NCBI RefSeq assembly: GCF_003729955.1
Contig: NZ_RJTX01000004.1
Coordinates: 310,001 to 374,000, forward strand
Length of the DNA: 64,000 nt
Reading direction: 5' to 3'
From: Chryseobacterium daecheongense
GTDB taxonomy: Bacteria > Bacteroidota > Bacteroidia > Flavobacteriales > Weeksellaceae
Shown: positions 8,660 to 16,391 of the stretch, one piece after another
Layout: each line of letters starts with the position of its first letter
Position numbering within the stretch: position 1 is the first letter of the stretch
Translations under genes and position numbers: made by a program
Notes under the pieces: generated by a model
The model's database searches: none
Told to the model about the DNA's origin: nothing
The model's input: the letters and a program-made list of their open reading frames with translations, nothing else

Positions 8660-9475
8660 TTAATTGATAATTGAGTTAAACACTTGAGGAACCTCGTAAA
8701 CATCTACTTTAAGGGAAGATTGCGAAATAAAGTCATTAATGTTACTCGCCGCATTAATTCCTATCGCTAAAGTAATCCCAGCCGTTGTATTATAAGACTT
8801 AAGTCTTGAACAAGCTACGCTTACCGTGTGTGATCCTTTGGATAAATCCTGAACCATCCCGATCTGGTTATGAGTAATAAAGGTATTGGACGCACTGCTC
8901 GCTTTTAAATTTCTCTGTCTTACATTCACCAGCTTATCATCTACAAAAATTCCGCAGGCATAATCTATGGAAGTATCTGTGCTTCCGTTGGCCGGAAAAT
9001 TAGCCTGAACTACCGTTTCAAATTGAAAATAGGTTTTGCTTTCCGTACTGTACACATTGATTTGTTGTGATAATCCGGTTATTTTTTTGAAGCCTGCAAA
9101 GCTGCCATAAGCATTATTTTTCGTAAAGGTTGCAGATCTGGAGGCAATAGTAGATTCTTCGGAGCTGCTGAATGTAACGCCTGTCCTGTCAGAAAAAGAA
9201 TTATTATAAATCAGGTAAAATTTATTCGGTTCATATTCAGGAATTCTTAATGTTTTCCATATTGGAGGATAACCTTCTCCCTGGGAGACCAGCACCTGAT
9301 CATGTGTTCCTTCGGAAAGGCTATTATCTGTAGCATTCAAAACTACCAATTTCCCTCGGAGATTATAATCTCCATTGACGTCTAATCCGGCTTTAGGTTG
9401 GGTTGTATTGATGCCCATCTGAGCATAGAAAGGAAGCCCTGCTGAAATCAGCAGAGTAAGAAATAATTTTTTCAT
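8660..9475 (-). CDS. Exported GIGT-motif paralogue 2 of 3
   Basis: Middle gene of the trio, 271 residues. It has a signal peptide (1-18, FYAQ end), then MGINTTQPKAGLDVNGDYNLR, of which the motif core is GINTTQP with LDVNG. A QVLVSQGEGYPPIWK segment is shared with paralogue 1. The second half holds CGIFVDDKLVNVR and VACSRLK, giving two cysteines at conserved places that could form a disulfide. The gene starts 10 bases after the stop of paralogue 1, and paralogue 3 follows 4 bases later, so the three form an operon. No enzyme motif or sorting domain is seen. Confidence 0.82.
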   Translation of the reverse strand: MKKLFLTLLISAGLPFYAQMGINTTQPKAGLDVNGDYNLRGKLVVLNATDNSLSEGTHDQVLVSQGEGYPPIWKTLRIPEYEPNKFYLIYNNSFSDRTGVTFSSSEESTIASRSATFTKNNAYGSFAGFKKITGLSQQINVYSTESKTYFQFETVVQANFPANGSTDTSIDYACGIFVDDKLVNVRQRNLKASSASNTFITHNQIGMVQDLSKGSHTVSVACSRLKSYNTTAGITLAIGINAASNINDFISQSSLKVDVYEVPQVFNSIIN

Positions 9476-9485
9476 TTTTTATTAT

Positions 9486-10304
9486 TTAGTTTTTATAAGT
9501 CACGTATTCTATAACGTCTATCTTGATCATAGACTCTAAAGAAAATGCATTGGAAACAGTATTTGCATCCGAGACATTACGCCCGATAGCAAACTCAGTA
9601 TTGGGACTCGATGTATCTATTTTTCTACAAGCCACTTCAACTTTCTGGTTTCCTATAGGAACATTCTGTTCCGTATAATTAAGCGTAAAAATGTAATCCT
9701 GGATTCCAGCTTTTTCAGAATTGTTATTGGAAGAAATTTTATCGGGACGTACTGCTACAAGCTGCCCGTTTCTGAAAACACCACACGTAAAACTGATGTT
9801 TTGGGAAGTCGTGGCAGAAGGCGCCTTCATCTCCACACCAGTCTGGAACTGATAGGTAAGACGATTTTTGCCATTCTTGATGATGAAGTTGTTTTCCAAA
9901 CCGGCAATTTTATTCCAAGCCCCTTTGCTGGTGTCTGTAATATTGTCCCCGACATTGTTTTTGTATACATTGTCACCGGAAATTCCGTTGGAAAGCGTTG
10001 TAATCCCTGTTTGATCCGAGGAAAGATAAGAATTAATCAGTTTATACTGTCCTTCCTCCATAAAGGAAACATTCAGTGATTTCCATTCAGGAGAAAGGCC
10101 TTCTCCCTGAGAAACCAAAACCTGACCGTTAAGTCCGGCATTTCCAGCCTGGACAGAGGTACCTCCTACTCTAAGCTCTTTTCTTAAGGTGGTTTTTCCA
10201 TTGACATCAAGAGTTGCATTTGGTGCATTGGTGCCAATTCCCACCTGACCGTGAGCATAGGCTGAAAACAGCCCAATCACGAAATAATATACTGTGTTTT
10301 TCAT
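9486..10304 (-). CDS. Exported GIGT-motif paralogue 1 of 3
   Basis: First gene of the trio, 272 residues. It has a signal peptide (1-19), then QVGIGTNAPNATLDVNGK, the clearest version of a motif common in flavobacterial exported proteins, and a GQVLVSQGEGLSPEWK segment. The second half has CGVFRNGQLVAVRP and VACRKID, which align with the other two copies. Overall identity between copies is modest, so the duplication is old. A TAACTTTG box lies 10 bases upstream and drives the operon. Similar N-terminal motifs occur in adhesin or fibre-like proteins, so a structural surface role is possible, but this is inference. Confidence 0.82.
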   Translation of the reverse strand: MKNTVYYFVIGLFSAYAHGQVGIGTNAPNATLDVNGKTTLRKELRVGGTSVQAGNAGLNGQVLVSQGEGLSPEWKSLNVSFMEEGQYKLINSYLSSDQTGITTLSNGISGDNVYKNNVGDNITDTSKGAWNKIAGLENNFIIKNGKNRLTYQFQTGVEMKAPSATTSQNISFTCGVFRNGQLVAVRPDKISSNNNSEKAGIQDYIFTLNYTEQNVPIGNQKVEVACRKIDTSSPNTEFAIGRNVSDANTVSNAFSLESMIKIDVIEYVTYKN

Positions 10305-10314
10305 AATAAGGCCA

Positions 10315-10322
10315 CAAAGTTA
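10315..10322 (-). promoter_or_regulatory. -7 box of the GIGT-paralogue operon
   Basis: TAACTTTG on the minus strand (complement of 10315-10322), 10 bases before the first ATG of the operon. Confidence 0.55.
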
Positions 10323-10439
10323 AATATTTTTTCAACTAAAAAACCTTATTTATCTTAAATAATTTATTAAAAATAAATGAATTATGTCATATAATCCACA
10401 TTAATAAAAGTAGAATTATTCTAAAATTAAACAAACCGT

Positions 10440-13400
10440 TTAATGGGAAGCAAGGATTGATTTTAATAAAATATTCACCTCATCCACGTTTTTTACCTTT
10501 TCTTTTCTCATCATCAGCTGATTTCCCTCTTTACCGATTTTCTCCTTCAGTTGGGCTTCTGCAGGATTTTGGGTCAGATAATTGATGATATGCCTGAATT
10601 TTTCCGTCTGGTAAAACTTATCCTGTGGATTATCTGGAAAATACCCTAAGAATATTCCGTTCTTCATTACAATTTTCTCAAAACCTATTTCAGCAGCCAG
10701 CCATTTCAACGAAACACTTTTTAACAGATTGATGGCTTCATTTGGCAAACTTCCGAAACGGTCTATCAGTTCCATCTCAAATTTCTGGAGATCTTTTTCA
10801 TTATCAATTTCTGCAATTTTCTGATAAAGCAATAGCCTTTCTTCCGTATTGGAAATATAAGAATCCGGCAACATCAGTTCCAGATCGGTATCAATATTCA
10901 CTTCTTTTACCGATTTGAATAATTTCTGTCTCTCTTCCTCGTTCTCGAACAAGTTTCCGAAGCTTTCATCATCTTTCAACTCTTCCAATGCTTCCTGCAT
11001 CAATTTCTGATATGTTTCAAAACCCATTTCATTGATAAAGCCGCTTTGTTCTGCTCCCAATAAATCTCCGGCTCCACGGATTTCAAGGTCTTTCATTGCA
11101 ATCTGGAAACCGCTACCTAAATCCGAGAATTGTTCAATGGCTTCCAGTCTTTTTCTCGCATCGGATGTCATCATGTCAAACGGAGGCGTGATAAGGTAAC
11201 AAAATGCTTTTCTGTTGCTTCGTCCCACCCTTCCTCTCATCTGGTGAAGATCTGCCATTCCGAAACGTTGTGCATCATTGATGAATATCGTGTTGGCATT
11301 AGGAACATCTACCCCACTTTCAACAATTGTCGTAGAAACAAGGACATCATATTTTCCTTCCATGAAATCCAGGACATTTTTCTCCAGCTGCTTTCCATCC
11401 ATCTGCCCATGTCCCGTAATCACTCTAGCATCCGGAACCAGCCTTTGAATAAGCCCAGCAATATCTTTCAGGTTTTCAATTCTGTTATTAATAAAATATA
11501 CTTGCCCATCTCTCTGCAATTCATAAGAAACTGCATCACGGATAATTTCTTCATTGAATCCAACGATCTGTGTATCTACAGGTTGCCTGTTCGGCGGTGG
11601 TGTTTTGATAACAGACAAATCTCTTGCCGCCATCAGCGAAAACTGCAAAGTTCTCGGAATAGGAGTAGCCGTTAAAGTAAGGGTATCCACATTACTTTTC
11701 AGTGTTTTCAGTTTATCTTTTACCGAAACTCCGAACTTGTGCTCCTCATCAATGATCAGTAAGCCTAAATCTTTAAATTTAACACCACTTCCAACCAATT
11801 GATGGGTTCCTATGATAATATCTACTTTCCCATTTTTTAAAGCTTCCAAGGTTTCCGATTTCTGTTTAGCCGTTCTAAATCTGTTTAAATAAGAAACGTT
11901 CACCGGGAAATCCTTCAATCTTTCTTTAAAGCTCCTGTAATGCTGAAATGCCAAAATCGTAGTCGGAACCAAAACCGCAACCTGTTTTCCATCTGTTGCG
12001 GCTTTAAACGCAGCACGAATAGCAACTTCCGTTTTACCAAAACCTACGTCTCCACAAACCAGTCTGTCCATCACCGTAACAGCTTCCATGTCCTTTTTCA
12101 CATCAATCGTAGCCTTTTCCTGATCCGGAGTGTCTTCATAAATAAAACTTGCTTCCAGCTCATTTTGTAAATAAGAATCCGGCGAATACGAAAAACCTTG
12201 TGCCGTTTTTCTTTGTGCATACAACTTAATGAGATCGAAGGCAATTTGCTTAACCTTCGTTTTCGTCTTTTGTTTTAAAGATTTCCAGGCAGGAGACCCT
12301 AGTTTACTTAAAACAATCTCCTTTCCGTCCGGTCCGTTATACTTTGAAATTTTATGGAGGGAATGAATACTTACATATAACAAGTCCCCATTTTTATAGG
12401 TCAGTTTAAAACACTCCTGGATCTTTCCGTCATTATTTACTTTCACTAACCCCATGAATTTTCCGATTCCGTGATCAATGTGGGCAATATAATCCCCTAC
12501 TTTCAAAGACATTAGATCTTTCAGCGTAAGCTGTTCGGATTTGGCAAACGTATTTTTCGCCTTATATCTTTGATAACGGTCAAAAATCTGATGATCCGTA
12601 TATACTAGAATTTTATGATTGTTATCTACAAACCCTTCATGTAGTTCAGATTTAAAACTTTTAAAAGGAACTTCATGCTCAAGCTCCTCAAAAATAGACT
12701 CCAGCCTTTCTTTTTGTTTTTCTGTTGAAAAAGAGATCCACGTTTCAAAGCCTTCATGCTGCTTTTCTTCCAGATCTTCGATCAGCAGTTCAAAATTTTT
12801 ATGAAAGGAGGGTTGTGCTGTTTGCTCAATTTTGATCTCCGCTGTTGGCAATCCTTCAATAGCAACACTACTGAAATCAATGGTTTTAAATTTTTTATAA
12901 TCAAATAAAAATTCCTGGTCAGAAATGAATAATTCCTGTGGCGCTCTATGGGCAATGTCTTTGTTCAGTGCTTCAAATTTCTCTAATGATCTTTCATAGA
13001 AACTTTTAATTTTCTGAAGTCCAACCACTCCGTTTTTACAAACCACAAAGCTTTCTTTAGGCAAAAGCTGTAATAAAGATACCTTGGAACCGGTTACAGA
13101 AAAATTCATGTTGGAAACCAACTGAAATTCTTTCACTTTATCTACTGAGAGCTGAGTTTCTATATCAAAAGTCTTTATACTTTCCACCTCATTTCCGAAG
13201 AATGTGATACGATAAGGCTTTTCATAGGAATACGAAAATACATCCACAATTCCTCCTCTTACAGAGAACTCTCCTGGTTCAGAAACAAAATCAGCCTGCT
13301 GAAAATGATAGTGATTAAGCAATTCGTCCACAAAATCAAAATCCAGCTGATCCCCTACTTTTATATGATGGGAAATGGCTTTAAAATCTTCTTTTTTCAA

Positions 13401-13805
13401 TACTTTTTCTGATAAAGCCCCTGCATAAGCCACAATGACCTTGGGAGATTTACCTGAATTGATCTTATTTAAAACTTCTGTTCTTAAAACCAGATTCGCA
13501 TTCTGTGTTTTCTCTACCTGGTAAGGTTCCAGATGCGTGGCCGGGAAATAAAGAATTTTCTCTTTTCCTAAAAGATCTTCCATTTCTGTATTAATGTAAA
13601 GTGCATCTTCTTTATCATCCACCAGATACAGAATATTTTTCTTCTGGGTTAAAAAAAGTTCGGCCACGAAAACTGAAACGGAGGAACCGGCACTTCCTTT
13701 TACAGAAATATGTTGACTGCTTTCCAACTGAGTGAAAATTTCTTTCCCAAATTCTTTTTGAAGCAACTCCGGAAGAAACTTTTCGGTAATGGTTTTTAAC
13801 TGCAT
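10440..13805 (-). CDS. mfd: Transcription-repair coupling factor Mfd
   Basis: Mfd is a DNA translocase that removes RNA polymerase stalled at lesions and recruits UvrA. The 1121-residue product has a UvrB-like N-terminal module (about 1-340), the RNA-polymerase-interaction domain (about 430-510, with GDYIAHIDHGIGKF), RecG-like helicase motors (about 560-930) with Walker A GDVGFGKTE near 585 and DEEH near 685, and the C-terminal TRCF domain. Length is typical. I choose ATG 13805: the extra 45 residues from 13940 are unlike the family, and the TATCTTTG promoter box at 13867-13874 lies downstream of that longer start. Confidence 0.97.
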   Translation of the reverse strand: MQLKTITEKFLPELLQKEFGKEIFTQLESSQHISVKGSAGSSVSVFVAELFLTQKKNILYLVDDKEDALYINTEMEDLLGKEKILYFPATHLEPYQVEKTQNANLVLRTEVLNKINSGKSPKVIVAYAGALSEKVLKKEDFKAISHHIKVGDQLDFDFVDELLNHYHFQQADFVSEPGEFSVRGGIVDVFSYSYEKPYRITFFGNEVESIKTFDIETQLSVDKVKEFQLVSNMNFSVTGSKVSLLQLLPKESFVVCKNGVVGLQKIKSFYERSLEKFEALNKDIAHRAPQELFISDQEFLFDYKKFKTIDFSSVAIEGLPTAEIKIEQTAQPSFHKNFELLIEDLEEKQHEGFETWISFSTEKQKERLESIFEELEHEVPFKSFKSELHEGFVDNNHKILVYTDHQIFDRYQRYKAKNTFAKSEQLTLKDLMSLKVGDYIAHIDHGIGKFMGLVKVNNDGKIQECFKLTYKNGDLLYVSIHSLHKISKYNGPDGKEIVLSKLGSPAWKSLKQKTKTKVKQIAFDLIKLYAQRKTAQGFSYSPDSYLQNELEASFIYEDTPDQEKATIDVKKDMEAVTVMDRLVCGDVGFGKTEVAIRAAFKAATDGKQVAVLVPTTILAFQHYRSFKERLKDFPVNVSYLNRFRTAKQKSETLEALKNGKVDIIIGTHQLVGSGVKFKDLGLLIIDEEHKFGVSVKDKLKTLKSNVDTLTLTATPIPRTLQFSLMAARDLSVIKTPPPNRQPVDTQIVGFNEEIIRDAVSYELQRDGQVYFINNRIENLKDIAGLIQRLVPDARVITGHGQMDGKQLEKNVLDFMEGKYDVLVSTTIVESGVDVPNANTIFINDAQRFGMADLHQMRGRVGRSNRKAFCYLITPPFDMMTSDARKRLEAIEQFSDLGSGFQIAMKDLEIRGAGDLLGAEQSGFINEMGFETYQKLMQEALEELKDDESFGNLFENEEERQKLFKSVKEVNIDTDLELMLPDSYISNTEERLLLYQKIAEIDNEKDLQKFEMELIDRFGSLPNEAINLLKSVSLKWLAAEIGFEKIVMKNGIFLGYFPDNPQDKFYQTEKFRHIINYLTQNPAEAQLKEKIGKEGNQLMMRKEKVKNVDEVNILLKSILASH

Positions 13806-13866
13806 AGATAGTAATAGTATAAACGACAAAAGCGATTTCGGGTGCTTCCGAAATCGTTTGTTTCTA

Positions 13867-13874
13867 CAAAGATA
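13867..13874 (-). promoter_or_regulatory. -7 box of mfd
   Basis: TATCTTTG on the minus strand (complement of 13867-13874), about 60 bases before ATG 13805. It supports the shorter mfd start. Confidence 0.5.
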
Positions 13875-13926
13875 CGAATTATAAATCAGGAAAATCCCCA
13901 CCCCAGAAATAGGTAAAACCCTTACG

Positions 13927-13954
13927 TTGAGATCTTTCATGTACTGTACTTTTG
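13927..13954 (+). promoter_or_regulatory. Promoter of the papain-like lipoprotein gene
   Basis: TTG (13927-13929), a 17-bp spacer and TACTTTTG (13947-13954) match the Bacteroidetes consensus. It is divergent from the mfd promoter. Confidence 0.65.
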
Positions 13955-14014
13955 TAAAAGAAATACGGCGGAATCCGAAAAGCCCAAAGAGTAGGAAACA
14001 GAAAAACTAACCCC

Positions 14015-14596
14015 ATGAAAAAACTAATTTTAGGTCTGTTTTTTATTGGACTTACCTTGATCAGCTGTTGTAAACCAGAAATCATAGGCAATGTTCCCAA
14101 TACATTAAGACCACAAGAAACCAACAACTGGTGTTGGGCTGCAACCACTCAAATGTTAGCTCAGCATTTTCAGATCAATGTAACCCAATGTGCATTAGCC
14201 AATCACCGTTTCGGAGTGAATAATTGCTGTACTCCTCAAACTGCCGGTACATCATGTCCTAAAAATGCAGACTGTAATCGTCCCGGCTGGCTGGAGCTTG
14301 ACTTCGCTGGATTAAAATTCAGCGAAAGCACTACTGCCCTGACCTGGGAAAAATTACAGAAACAGATCTTCTGTTCAAAAAAACCTATGGGCTATGCATA
14401 CGGAACTCCTGGAGTTGTAGGACACGTAGTAGTAGTAAAAGGATACATAACAGTAGGTGGAACAAGATATGTAGTATTGAATGATCCTTGGAGCCCATGT
14501 GTTGGACAGGAAAGGCTGATCACTTATGAAACCTATGCAGACCCTGCCGGAAGCAGCACGCACTGGAATACCTGGTATGATTTAGCAAAAAAATAA
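14015..14596 (+). CDS. Papain-like cysteine protease lipoprotein (C70/AvrRpt2-type)
   Basis: This 193-residue lipoprotein has the lipobox LISC with Cys18 as the likely lipid anchor. The mature domain carries the papain-fold pattern of the C70/AvrRpt2 group: Gln34 and catalytic Cys40 in NNWCWAA, His137 in GHVVVVKGY and Asp157 in LNDPW. Four further cysteines lie at 71-87 and may form disulfides. The family cleaves proteins or acts as a transfer enzyme; the substrate is unknown. The next gene, a lipoprotein, starts 18 bases after the stop with no terminator between, so they are probably co-transcribed. The catalytic assignment is from motifs only. Confidence 0.8.
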   Translation: MKKLILGLFFIGLTLISCCKPEIIGNVPNTLRPQETNNWCWAATTQMLAQHFQINVTQCALANHRFGVNNCCTPQTAGTSCPKNADCNRPGWLELDFAGLKFSESTTALTWEKLQKQIFCSKKPMGYAYGTPGVVGHVVVVKGYITVGGTRYVVLNDPWSPCVGQERLITYETYADPAGSSTHWNTWYDLAKK

Positions 14597-14614
14597 TTTT
14601 AAAATCCAAAAAAA

Positions 14615-15298
14615 ATGAAAAATCTAAAACATATATTGGCCATTCTGTTACTATCAGTTTTCCTAATTTCGTGTAATGATAAAAGCAACATGGGAAACTC
14701 CGGCCAAAATGAAATCAAAGAAAATAACTTCACCTCATCCAATGATGCAGTGAACAAAGGAAAGGCTGATCTTATTTCGATCCTGAAAACCAATAAGGAA
14801 TTCAATCTTAATATTGATGCAGCTGCACTGGAACGTTCAAAACCTGAAGCACCGATCTCGGTTTTTGACGTTAATTTTGAAAAATTACTTCGTTCAGACT
14901 CCATTGCTTTGGCTTCAATAGCGGAAGAAAGCAAAAAAAGCCAGACTCCTTTGGTTGATAATACAAAAGTAGTTACCGTAATCTCTACTTCTAAAAATGA
15001 AAAAGGATGGCAATTGGATGAGATCACCGATAATGTAAGAGCTTCTGACCTTACAGAAATTAAAGGACAGTTTAATAATATGAATGTTCCGATCTCTGTT
15101 TTCGAAGTTCCCAACATCAATGCCACTATTTATGAAGTAAATGCAGACGGAAGAAAGCTGTATTATACCAAATATAATGGTGGATCTTTAAGACAGCCTT
15201 TATCCGAGGGAGAAATCTTAAAACAGATCCGAACAGACGCCCAGATCTTCCAGAGACAATTTGGCGATGAGTTGAAAAAAGGAAAACTCGTAAAATAA
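14615..15298 (+). CDS. Lipoprotein downstream of the papain-like protease
   Basis: A 227-residue lipoprotein with lipobox LISC and Cys20. The mature part is charged, mostly predicted helix and strand, with no cysteines that could form an active site and no family I recognise. It is the second gene of a two-gene unit with the C70-like protease and is followed by a strong terminator. Such pairing could mean a substrate, inhibitor or localisation partner of the protease, which is speculation. Confidence 0.78.
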   Translation: MKNLKHILAILLLSVFLISCNDKSNMGNSGQNEIKENNFTSSNDAVNKGKADLISILKTNKEFNLNIDAAALERSKPEAPISVFDVNFEKLLRSDSIALASIAEESKKSQTPLVDNTKVVTVISTSKNEKGWQLDEITDNVRASDLTEIKGQFNNMNVPISVFEVPNINATIYEVNADGRKLYYTKYNGGSLRQPLSEGEILKQIRTDAQIFQRQFGDELKKGKLVK

Positions 15299-15318
15299 CC
15301 CTCAATCATTCACTTTAC

Positions 15319-15348
15319 AACGCTTCTTTATGAAAAGAAGCGTTTTTT
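15319..15348 (+). terminator. Terminator of the papain-like protease operon
   Basis: An 11-bp stem, AACGCTTCTTT (15319-15329) with AAAGAAGCGTT (15334-15344), is followed by a T run. Confidence 0.92.
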
Positions 15349-15459
15349 CATAATATTTTGCTAATTTTTTTAATTAAAAGTTAAAAAAAATCTATTATCA
15401 CTGCATGGCATAAAGTTTGGAAATTTTACCTAGAATAACAACTTTAAACGAATAATATT

Positions 15460-15852
15460 ATGAAAAAAGTAATTAGAATCTTAGGTATTTTTTTGCTGAT
15501 GTTTTTTACAGTCACGACCATTGTATCATGTAGTGATGATGATGATCCAGCTAACAACGAATTTTTTGCAGGGACATATAAGGGTAGTATATCTTATAAA
15601 GATGCCGATACGGATATAAGCACTAATGACGGAAGTGTATTTGTAACTAAAATAGCAAGTGGTACAAAATATAATTTTGCATTTTCAAACAGCATCCCGG
15701 ATCTTAACGGAATAGAGTTTGAGCAACAAGGAGATCACACCTTGGTCATGATTGGTTCTACAGCTACATCATACATCAGAATTGATAATGATGAACTGAA
15801 AATCTTGTACACCAAAGATGGTAGAACCTGGACAGCTAACTGTACACGTTAA
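15460..15852 (+). CDS. Small surface-exposed lipoprotein, function unknown
   Basis: A 130-residue lipoprotein with lipobox IVSC, the lipidated Cys at 24, followed directly by SDDDD. This is the form of the lipoprotein export signal that sends Bacteroidetes lipoproteins to the cell surface. The mature part is a small beta-rich domain (NEFFAGTYKGSISY, then strands to the end), similar in outline to small calycin-like lipoproteins of the phylum, but no family is assigned. It is monocistronic, with terminators before and after. Confidence 0.75.
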   Translation: MKKVIRILGIFLLMFFTVTTIVSCSDDDDPANNEFFAGTYKGSISYKDADTDISTNDGSVFVTKIASGTKYNFAFSNSIPDLNGIEFEQQGDHTLVMIGSTATSYIRIDNDELKILYTKDGRTWTANCTR

Positions 15853-15875
15853 AAACAACTTTTCATACATAGGTT

Positions 15876-15907
15876 AACCTGTTTCCACCGGAGACAGGTT
15901 TTTTTAT
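15876..15907 (+). terminator. Terminator of the 15460-15852 gene
   Basis: A stem from AACCTGTTTCC (15876-15886) to GGAGACAGGTT (15890-15900), with one G-U pair, is followed by a T run. Confidence 0.88.
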
Positions 15908-16028
15908 ATCTTTGAAATAAAGCAACTTTAATATTTTTTTAAGCAGTAATAAACTTTAGTTAAGTTTCAAAAAACCAGATTTTTCAGTGCGGTTTTTGTA
16001 TACCTTTACTCAACAAAAAAAAGCTACA

Positions 16029-16274
16029 ATGAAAAAGTTTTTATCTGCAATGTCACTAATTTTAGGATTAGGCCTTGCCACCGCTCAGCAAACCGCACCT
16101 GCAAAAAGCACTACTGCTCATCAAACAGTAAAAACCGTAAAAGCTCCTGAAGCTAAAACCGCAAAACCTGCTGTAAAGCTTAAGAAGGACGGAACCCCTG
16201 ATAAAAGATATAAGGAAAACCAAAAACTTAAAAAAGACGGTACCCCAGACAAAAGGTACAAAGAGAACAAATAA
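16029..16274 (+). CDS. Exported 81-residue basic repeat protein
   Basis: Starting at ATG 16029, an 81-residue protein with a signal peptide (1-19, ATA cleavage) and a lysine-, threonine- and alanine-rich linker. Two copies of a 15-residue unit with core DGTPDKRYKEN form its C-terminus (residues 50-64 and 66-80). The two units are identical in protein but their codons differ at 10 of 15 positions, all synonymous. The mature protein is strongly basic. The function is unknown; an envelope, nucleic-acid or acidic-polymer binding role could be imagined. A TACCTTTA box lies about 20 bases upstream. The longer frame from 15987 crosses this box and is rejected. Confidence 0.75.
   Translation: MKKFLSAMSLILGLGLATAQQTAPAKSTTAHQTVKTVKAPEAKTAKPAVKLKKDGTPDKRYKENQKLKKDGTPDKRYKENK
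16176..16268 (+). repeat. Tandem 15-codon repeat, protein-identical and codon-diverged
   Basis: Copy 1 is 16176-16220 and copy 2 is 16224-16268, one codon apart. All 15 encoded residues match, while 10 codons differ by silent changes. Confidence 0.9.
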
Positions 16275-16314
16275 ACATATCATATAGTTGTTATTTTCAT
16301 AATCAAATTTCGAA

Positions 16315-16345
16315 GAACCGGTGGAGCAATTCATCGGTTTTTTTG
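16315..16345 (+). terminator. Terminator after the 81-residue repeat protein
   Basis: A GAACCGGTG to CATCGGTT hairpin with a mismatch is followed by a run of seven T. Confidence 0.6.
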
Positions 16346-16379
16346 TTGGGTAAAACGCAACGATTTCCACAGTTATTTA

Positions 16380-16387
16380 TAAATTTG
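16380..16387 (+). promoter_or_regulatory. -7 box of the GH3 gene, leaderless position
   Basis: TAAATTTG ends 4 bases before ATG 16392, the same spacing as at three other genes here. Confidence 0.55.
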
Positions 16388-16391
16388 AAGC

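Noticed and set aside
11130..11675. A 181-residue open frame antisense to mfd
   Set aside because: It lies fully inside conserved mfd coding sequence and shows no family pattern; it is a shadow of low stop density on the opposite strand.
13879..14148. An 89-residue minus-strand frame across the mfd-protease gap
   Set aside because: It spans both divergent promoters and lies opposite the signal peptide of the C70-like gene.
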